Of a stretch of DNA of 64,000 nt, positions 58,733 through 64,000 are shown piece after piece. Source of the DNA: Ctenosaura bakeri (taxonomy: Eukaryota > Chordata > Lepidosauria > Squamata > Iguanidae); contig CAOLHI010001669.1 in NCBI GenBank assembly GCA_948474755.1, positions 124,001 through 188,000 on the forward strand. Reading direction: 5' to 3'. The position numbers were made by a program, and so were the translations under genes. Positions within the stretch are counted from its first letter, which is position 1. The number at the start of each line of letters is the position of its first letter. The notes below the pieces were generated by a model. That model was not told the origin of the DNA. It ran no database searches and was given only the letters and a program-made list of their open reading frames with translations.

Positions 58733-61014
58733 CCTTATAATTGATGAGCTACTGAGGCTTCTACAAAGCAACATTAAGATTTCAGAATATTTTAAATGTT
58801 TACTTAAGAAAGATTTGGAGGTGCTACAAGATCAGAGACAGGTCTCAGCAATATTTAAAATTATTCTTAATACTTGCTTTTTTTTAAAAAAAAGAACATA
58901 TTTGTTGCTGACATCCTTTGTTGAGACCTTCTGTGTATCAGAGGCTATTATTTAATTCAATATTTAAAAAGTTAATCCTTCTATAAATCTTATGTCTGTG
59001 TGCTTTTGAAGCCGTGATGAGAAGGCAAATTACACTGCACTTGAAAGCAAATGTTTTGTTGTTTTAGTTCATTTATATAAACATCTACTCTTCTCACAGT
59101 TCTTCTTGTTGAAGATAAAATGATTCTATTTCATGTCATTTGATCATCATTTTTTAGATACAAAGTGAGCTTACGAATAGCATTGAGGGCATGATCCAGC
59201 AAAACTGAACATTTTAAGATACTGTTGTTTTCAGTGGGAGAGTGATTATATTATTATGATTAACCTTGGCTGCATTATGCCTTGATGTAACTAGATCCAA
59301 ATGTTTTTTCAGAGCATGAAAGATACAGAGAACATTTGGGAGATGTTCTAATCTAGTAGCATGATTTCCTTCTTATCGGTCACATATTGTACAGTAAACA
59401 AGAGCTGATCAGATGTTTTTCCCTGTCCCTTTTCTGTTCTTTTGTTAATAAGATAGCTTATGACTAAATTTTCCATTTTTCCAGTAGGTTGCTGCCCAAA
59501 TTTGTTTTCTCTGTGTTTTTTTTTTTTAATTGAAGTGGTTACTGATCCAGATTTTGACTGCAAAAGTTAAATGTGAGATGATTCTGAGTAGAGGGTATGT
59601 AGAGAAAAGGATGGATGTTTATCTGCGATGTAGATTCTACATATTACTGTCTTTTATTCTTTGCTTTAAAGTGTTGACCATTCTGCTGTTTCAGAAATCT
59701 GTTTTCCTTATTATGGCACAATATCCTGGTTTAATTTAACTGGTCTATCTCCAATATAGGATATAGTGAACTTAATTTTTGCCCTTTGAGATACTTTCCT
59801 TAGCAGCTAATTACATACCTGGATGCTCTGGAAAATAATTCTTCTTTGCTCTGCCGTAAGATATGTTACCTTGTAAGGTAAGCACACCTCTTTATTCTAT
59901 AGTTGGGCTTTTAAATAGAATACATAATCTAAAAAATGGTTCCTATTCATCATATGTTATGAAGCAAGTAAGAATGGCATTGTGCGTTGGAGTCCTTTCA
60001 TATAATTGCAATATGATATCCTCACTGTTCACTTGTGATTATAAATGCTGCATAAACTGTGGTTATATGAAAGCGCTTAAACAGAGTGAGCAAAAGGTGA
60101 CCACATGTAGCCTTCACCACTCTGAAAAAAAAGTTTTCCGATTTAAAATAAAAAAAAAAATAGTGGAGAGCTGGGAAGGGGAGATTAGCAATGAAAAGGC
60201 TCTCCTGCAGGTTTATTTCAAATGAGAAATGGCCTTTTCTAGAAAAAGGAATAGTACTAATTGTTTCTGAAAAGCCTGTATCAGTACTAAAATAGCCCAG
60301 GATGAGGGAAATGGAGATTCAGCCACCAAGGCTTCTGGGAGCACTATTTTCCTTTTTCAGGGGAGGAGCAAATATTTTTGGTGGTGGGATGAATAGGCAT
60401 CCCCCACTTTCTGATGATCTTCCTTCCTGTGATCTGCTCTTTTAATCCTTTTCAGTTATAACCAGAACCCATGGTCTACTCTTTTGACCTATTTCATCAT
60501 GTTTCCATGGCCTTCCATGTGCCTCTGTAACCATGCAGTGCTTTTTCCTCTCAATTGACTATTACAGAGTTTTCACATGTATTCACAAATGATATATAGT
60601 GTGTTATTTATGTTTTTCGGTGGACAAAATCCATTTGCAACCTAACAAAATAAGACTGGGTTCTGCATTTTATGATTTCTGGTTTTTGACAGTGCTCTGG
60701 TCCCTAACTTCTAGAATAAGTGAGAGACACCTATACAACTCACCAAGTTTTGGGGAAAGGGAGAAATAATTCCTGGACCCTCTGCCTACCCTGATCTGAA
60801 TGATCTAATCTTTTGAGCAACTTCTAGTCTTCTAAACAACTCCCCAACCTAGAAACTATCCAATGCACATCAATAAGTAATAAGTAAGAAATCAAACCCA
60901 AATAGGGTGTTTTGGTATGTATAGCAGCGTCAGTCGTCGAAAGTAGGGTGAATCGCCAGGCCTGTTTGGGCTTGTTTTGTTTTGTGTATTAATAAATCCT
61001 TTGAAAAGCATTTA

Positions 61015-61182
61015 CCGTATTTGCTGGCATAGAAGATGCACTAGAGGATAAGATGTGCCCCATTTATACAGCAGCAAATACTCTTTGCTAGCATATAAGA
61101 TGCACTGGCATATAGGATGCACCTCATTTTCAAACAGTATTCCTCAGGGAAAAAAGTGACTCTTATATGCCAGCAAATAGAG
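61015..61182. mobile_element. Short TA-flanked MITE
   Basis: The left end 'ccgtatttgctggcatagaag' and the inverted right end 'ctctatttgctggcatataag' are strong terminal inverted repeats flanked by TA. The interior repeats the theme ('gctagcatataagatgcact'). Confidence 0.75.
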
Positions 61183-61643
61183 TACTTATTGTTAAGTGTG
61201 TTTGTTTAGAAGATTGGAAAGAGGTGCATTGCATCACCTGTGTATCGATTTGCAACATTGTCTGAGATGAGGAAGACCCATCTATTTTTACAAGAACCAG
61301 GCTTTCTATCAAAATTGCTGTTTGAGTTTATGCTCCAGGTACTGTCACCTCGAATGGATGGTTACCAGAAATGGCCATTTTTGTAGAGGTACTTCAGTTG
61401 TGGAGCTTGTTCACTAGTTGCATTCATCAGATACAGACAAAGTTAGTTTTACAACAGCAGACCCTGTGGGAATTTAACCTGTTTTATTTTAACAAAGTTG
61501 CAGGGCATTTTCTACATTGGTTAATATGAATGGCAAGCTGCTTTGACAGTCAGTCTTGGTGGAAAGATGGAATGTGGACAGACCTTTTAAAATACATATA
61601 TAAATACTAATCAGAGGAAGGGACAGCCATGAGGCATTTCAGC

Positions 61644-61732
61644 CTCTCCATATGCAAACCTTTAGTACATAAATAGCATTGCAATGTTTTAAACATTGCA
61701 ATGCCATTTATGTACTATAGGTTTTTGGAGAG
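61644..61732. repeat. Imperfect inverted repeat (about 89 bp hairpin)
   Basis: The left arm 'ctctcca...aaacctttagtacataaatagcattgcaatgttt' is mirrored directly by 'taaacattgcaatgccatttatgtactataggttttt-ggagag'. There is almost no loop and few mismatches over the inner 32 bp. Confidence 0.85.
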
Positions 61733-61984
61733 CCAAACTGGACATGCAATTAATATTGCAATAGGAAATTGGATGAATAGCAGACATAGGAACTTTGTTC
61801 CACACTGAAACTACCCTGGGGCCAGAGGTTAAAAGTCATACATAACCTGCTGTGCTTACAGCTAGGGTCTGCTCCTACTTCCTATTTTAATTTTTTTAAA
61901 TTGTTCAGTAGAAATAATATTTAACTAATTTTATCAGTAATAAAGTGTGTCAATAAAAAATGAAAAATATTTTTGACCTGTCAT

Positions 61985-62430
61985 ACCTGACATTAGCCAC
62001 AGTAGTCCATGCACTTGTAAATTCCTAGTCAGACTGCTGCATTTCATTCTATATGGAGTTGCTGTTGGAAACTACAACTGGTGCAAAATGCAGCAGCTGC
62101 ACTACTGACTGAAACACCAGTTTAAATGGAATTGCACTGGCTGCCAATACATTTCTGTTCTGATTTTAAGATGCTGATGATAATATTTAGGACCTGGAAT
62201 GGGTAGGGACCTTGTTGAGGAAGCACCTCTTCCTGTCTGTGCCTAGTTGAGAATTGAGATCTGTTGAAAGGGTCCTTCTTTGTGCCCCACTGGTAGAGGC
62301 AATACATTGTGGGAGATGATATAGAAGAGGCCCTTTTCTGCTCCCCTCATAGATCTTATTGGCACCAACACTGGGATCATTTTGATGCCTAGTGAAAATA
62401 TAACTTCTTATTAAAACCTTTGGGGACAAA
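61985..62430 (+). mobile_element. Decayed L2-like LINE segment
   Basis: 'gtccatgcacttgtaaattcctagtcagactgctgc' corresponds to the VxHALVxSxLDYC segment, and 'ggaattgcactggctgccaatacatttctgttctgattttaag' to the LHWLPV...FK segment. Several frameshifts. Confidence 0.6.
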
Positions 62431-62618
62431 TCAGTTTTATTCAATTTGCACATGTGCTGTGATTGGCATTCATTTAAATTGTTTTATCTGATTTAAATTG
62501 CCTTGTTTTAAGTGATCAATGATTCAGTATAATTTCAGTCTGTGTAACAACAACAACAATACATCTTAAATTGATTTTGTTACATGCCAACCCTCAGGGC
62601 TGAGTGGGATATAAATGT

Positions 62619-62678
62619 TTGGATGGATGGATGGATGGATGGATGGATGGATAGATAGACAGATAGATAGATAGATGA
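62619..62678 (+). repeat. (GGAT)n(GATA)n compound microsatellite
   Basis: About eight GGAT units pass into about six GATA/GACA units. It directly follows a short 'cagggctgagtgggatataaatg' L2-like 3' terminus, from which the array probably grew. Confidence 0.92.
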
Positions 62679-62863
62679 TACAGTGAACTAAATTTCTCCA
62701 GTAGTGAACGAAATACCTTGAGATGCAAACATATACGTAAAAGGTAACAAAAATATAAAATAATAATGGGTGGCTTGACTTCATCCCTCAGACTGATGTT
62801 GAATCAGTCTGTGAACTTGGATCATGCTAATTAACTGAAGTATACTACATTGCTGTACTGGAT

Positions 62864-63060
62864 ATTGATTGATTTAGTCAAGTTTTTGTGTGCCTTCAAC
62901 ATATGGCAACCCTAAGGCAAATCTATCATGGGGTTTTCTAGGATTGAGAGTGTGTGATACACTCAAGACCATCCAGTGAATTTCCATGGCTGAGCAGGGA
63001 ACTGAACCCTGGTCTCCAGAGTTGTGGTCTAACGCTCAAACCACTACACCATGCTGATTC
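62864..63060 (-). mobile_element. tRNA-derived SINE with BovB-type tail
   Basis: The tail at low coordinates ('gtcaagtttttgtgtgccttcaacatatggc') and the head at 63040-63060 ('tcagcatggtgtagtggtttgag' on minus). B-box-like 'ggttcagttccc' retained. Confidence 0.87.
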
Positions 63061-63559
63061 TCGGTCAAGCTTCAGTCTCACTGAAATCAAGTAGACTTGG
63101 GTTAGCCATGACTATATAGCCCCATTGATTTCAGAAGGCCAAAATGTGAGTAATTTAGCCTTAGAACTTTCCCATTGGAAGATTAAAGCTGCAATGTTAC
63201 ATATACTGTAAAAGGAGAGAGTTCACTGCAATTTAACTTCTGAGTAGTCATGCATCTGTATGTAAAAGAACCTTTATAAGGACTTGATGGTTCATGGCTG
63301 AATGCTAAACAAATGTCAGAGTTTGATGTAATCTGCAAGTGTTGTCAAATTACTTAAAAGTCATAATCATGGCACTTTCAAATTAAAAATATACAGTGTT
63401 GGAAAATTGCCAGGAAATCTAGCACAATCAAATATTTCAAAACAGGAGATTTCCTCCAAATGTAAGGTAGAGGTGGAGCATGTAATTTCCAGCAAACCAG
63501 AAATCATGAAAGAATTTGAAAAAGAAGTTGCTTAAAGTATGAACTATACTTTTAGAATT

Positions 63560-63760
63560 GTCCAGATGCAGCAGACATCTTGGAAGCTTAGCAGAGTCAG
63601 CACTCTTTAGTATTAGGATGGGAAACCACTAATTAATATCAGGTGCTGTAGGCTATATTTCAGAGAAGGAACTGCCCAAACCGTCTCTGAGTATTAAATT
63701 CATGGAGTCACCATAAATTGACAGGTGACTTGAAAGCATGTTAGTTCTAGCATGTCACAT
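63560..63760 (+). mobile_element. 5S-rRNA-derived SINE
   Basis: 'catcttggaagcttagcagagtcagcactctttagtattaggatgggaaacc...caggtgctgtaggct' follows 5S rRNA order. The tail is 'catggagtcaccataaattgacaggtgacttgaaagca'. Confidence 0.85.
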
Positions 63761-64000
63761 TTTCTTGAGAGGTCTTCATAAAACCTAAACACAAAATATG
63801 TAACTTGTAAATATGTATGCCAGTGTAAAACCAATTTTATTTGTTAAGATACTCCTTACAATATGTAGTACATGCTACTTGAATAATGATGCACATATTG
63901 TGAAGAAAATCAGGAAGACATCTTGCTTCTGGGTACAGATGAACAGCTATGTTGAAATGAAGGTGCAGTTCAGATGCAAGAACTACAACTGAGATTGCTC

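Larger units (their letters stand above)
55707..64000 (+). other. RASGRP1: RASGRP1 intron 3 (partial)
   Basis: Continues past the right edge. Stretches 57800-58690, 58735-61014, 61200-61640 and 63100-63555 contain no named element, and no exon continuing the REM domain (expected to encode an ICYFVRYW-like motif) was found. The 120-codon frame at 59863-60225 has no recognisable motif. Confidence 0.75.

Noticed and set aside
59863..60225. 120-codon frame in intron 3 as RASGRP1 exon 4 or a nested gene
   Set aside because: No REM or RasGEF motif, no matching splice phase, and Cys/Ser-rich random-looking composition.
1..64000. CRISPR array, operon or phage-like system
   Set aside because: No regularly spaced direct repeats of that kind, and the gene structure and repeats are those of a vertebrate nuclear genome.

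Overview
The window is vertebrate genomic DNA from a squamate reptile, most likely an iguanian lizard. This is inferred from the repeats: tRNA-derived SINEs with a BovB-type tail (Sauria-SINE-like), 5S-rRNA-derived SINEs, CR1 3' ends, L2-, L1- and RTE/BovB-like LINEs, and many short DNA transposons. There are no operons, no bacterial-style genes and no CRISPR array. Almost all long open frames are repeat shadows or decayed transposon coding regions.

The one host gene I can support is the 5' part of RASGRP1 on the + strand. Three coding exons splice in frame: exon 1 (19273-19304, in a CpG-rich promoter), exon 2 (32321-32496) and exon 3 (55592-55697). They encode residues 1-104 plus two bases of codon 105: the N-terminal tail and the first part of the REM (RasGEF_N) domain. 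Introns are about 13.0 kb, 23.1 kb and more than 8.3 kb; the rest of the gene lies beyond the right edge. Exon 3 ends at a perfect U12-type AT-AC donor (ATATCCTTT), so intron 3 is probably removed by the minor spliceosome.

Layout. 1-18.6 kb is upstream intergenic DNA: a minisatellite, a candidate solo LTR with TATA box and polyA signal, a dead RTE/BovB-like LINE carrying a GAA/CAG microsatellite and a SINE, a dead L2-like LINE, and a cluster of palindromic MITEs. 18.6-19.7 kb is the CpG island with promoter and exon 1, bracketed by two 180-bp palindromic MITEs, one perfect and one with a single mismatch. 19.7-32.3 kb is intron 1, with a clean L1 insertion, TA-flanked MITEs, nested SINE/MITE insertions and CR1. 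32.5-55.6 kb is intron 2, with an internally deleted L1, CR1, L2 and 5S-SINE copies and some single-copy-looking islands. From 55.7 kb on is intron 3, with a MITE, a LINE split by a CR1 insertion, small inverted-repeat elements, microsatellites and SINEs.

The most informative structure beyond the gene is a family of palindromic elements with ends near GGCCATTTCYGCACTA. Nearly every copy is flanked by an identical 3-bp duplication, and several copies have arms that match each other while differing between copies. No new protein-coding system was found; the points worth following are the U12 intron, the palindromes flanking exon 1, and the nested or duplicated transposon structures.
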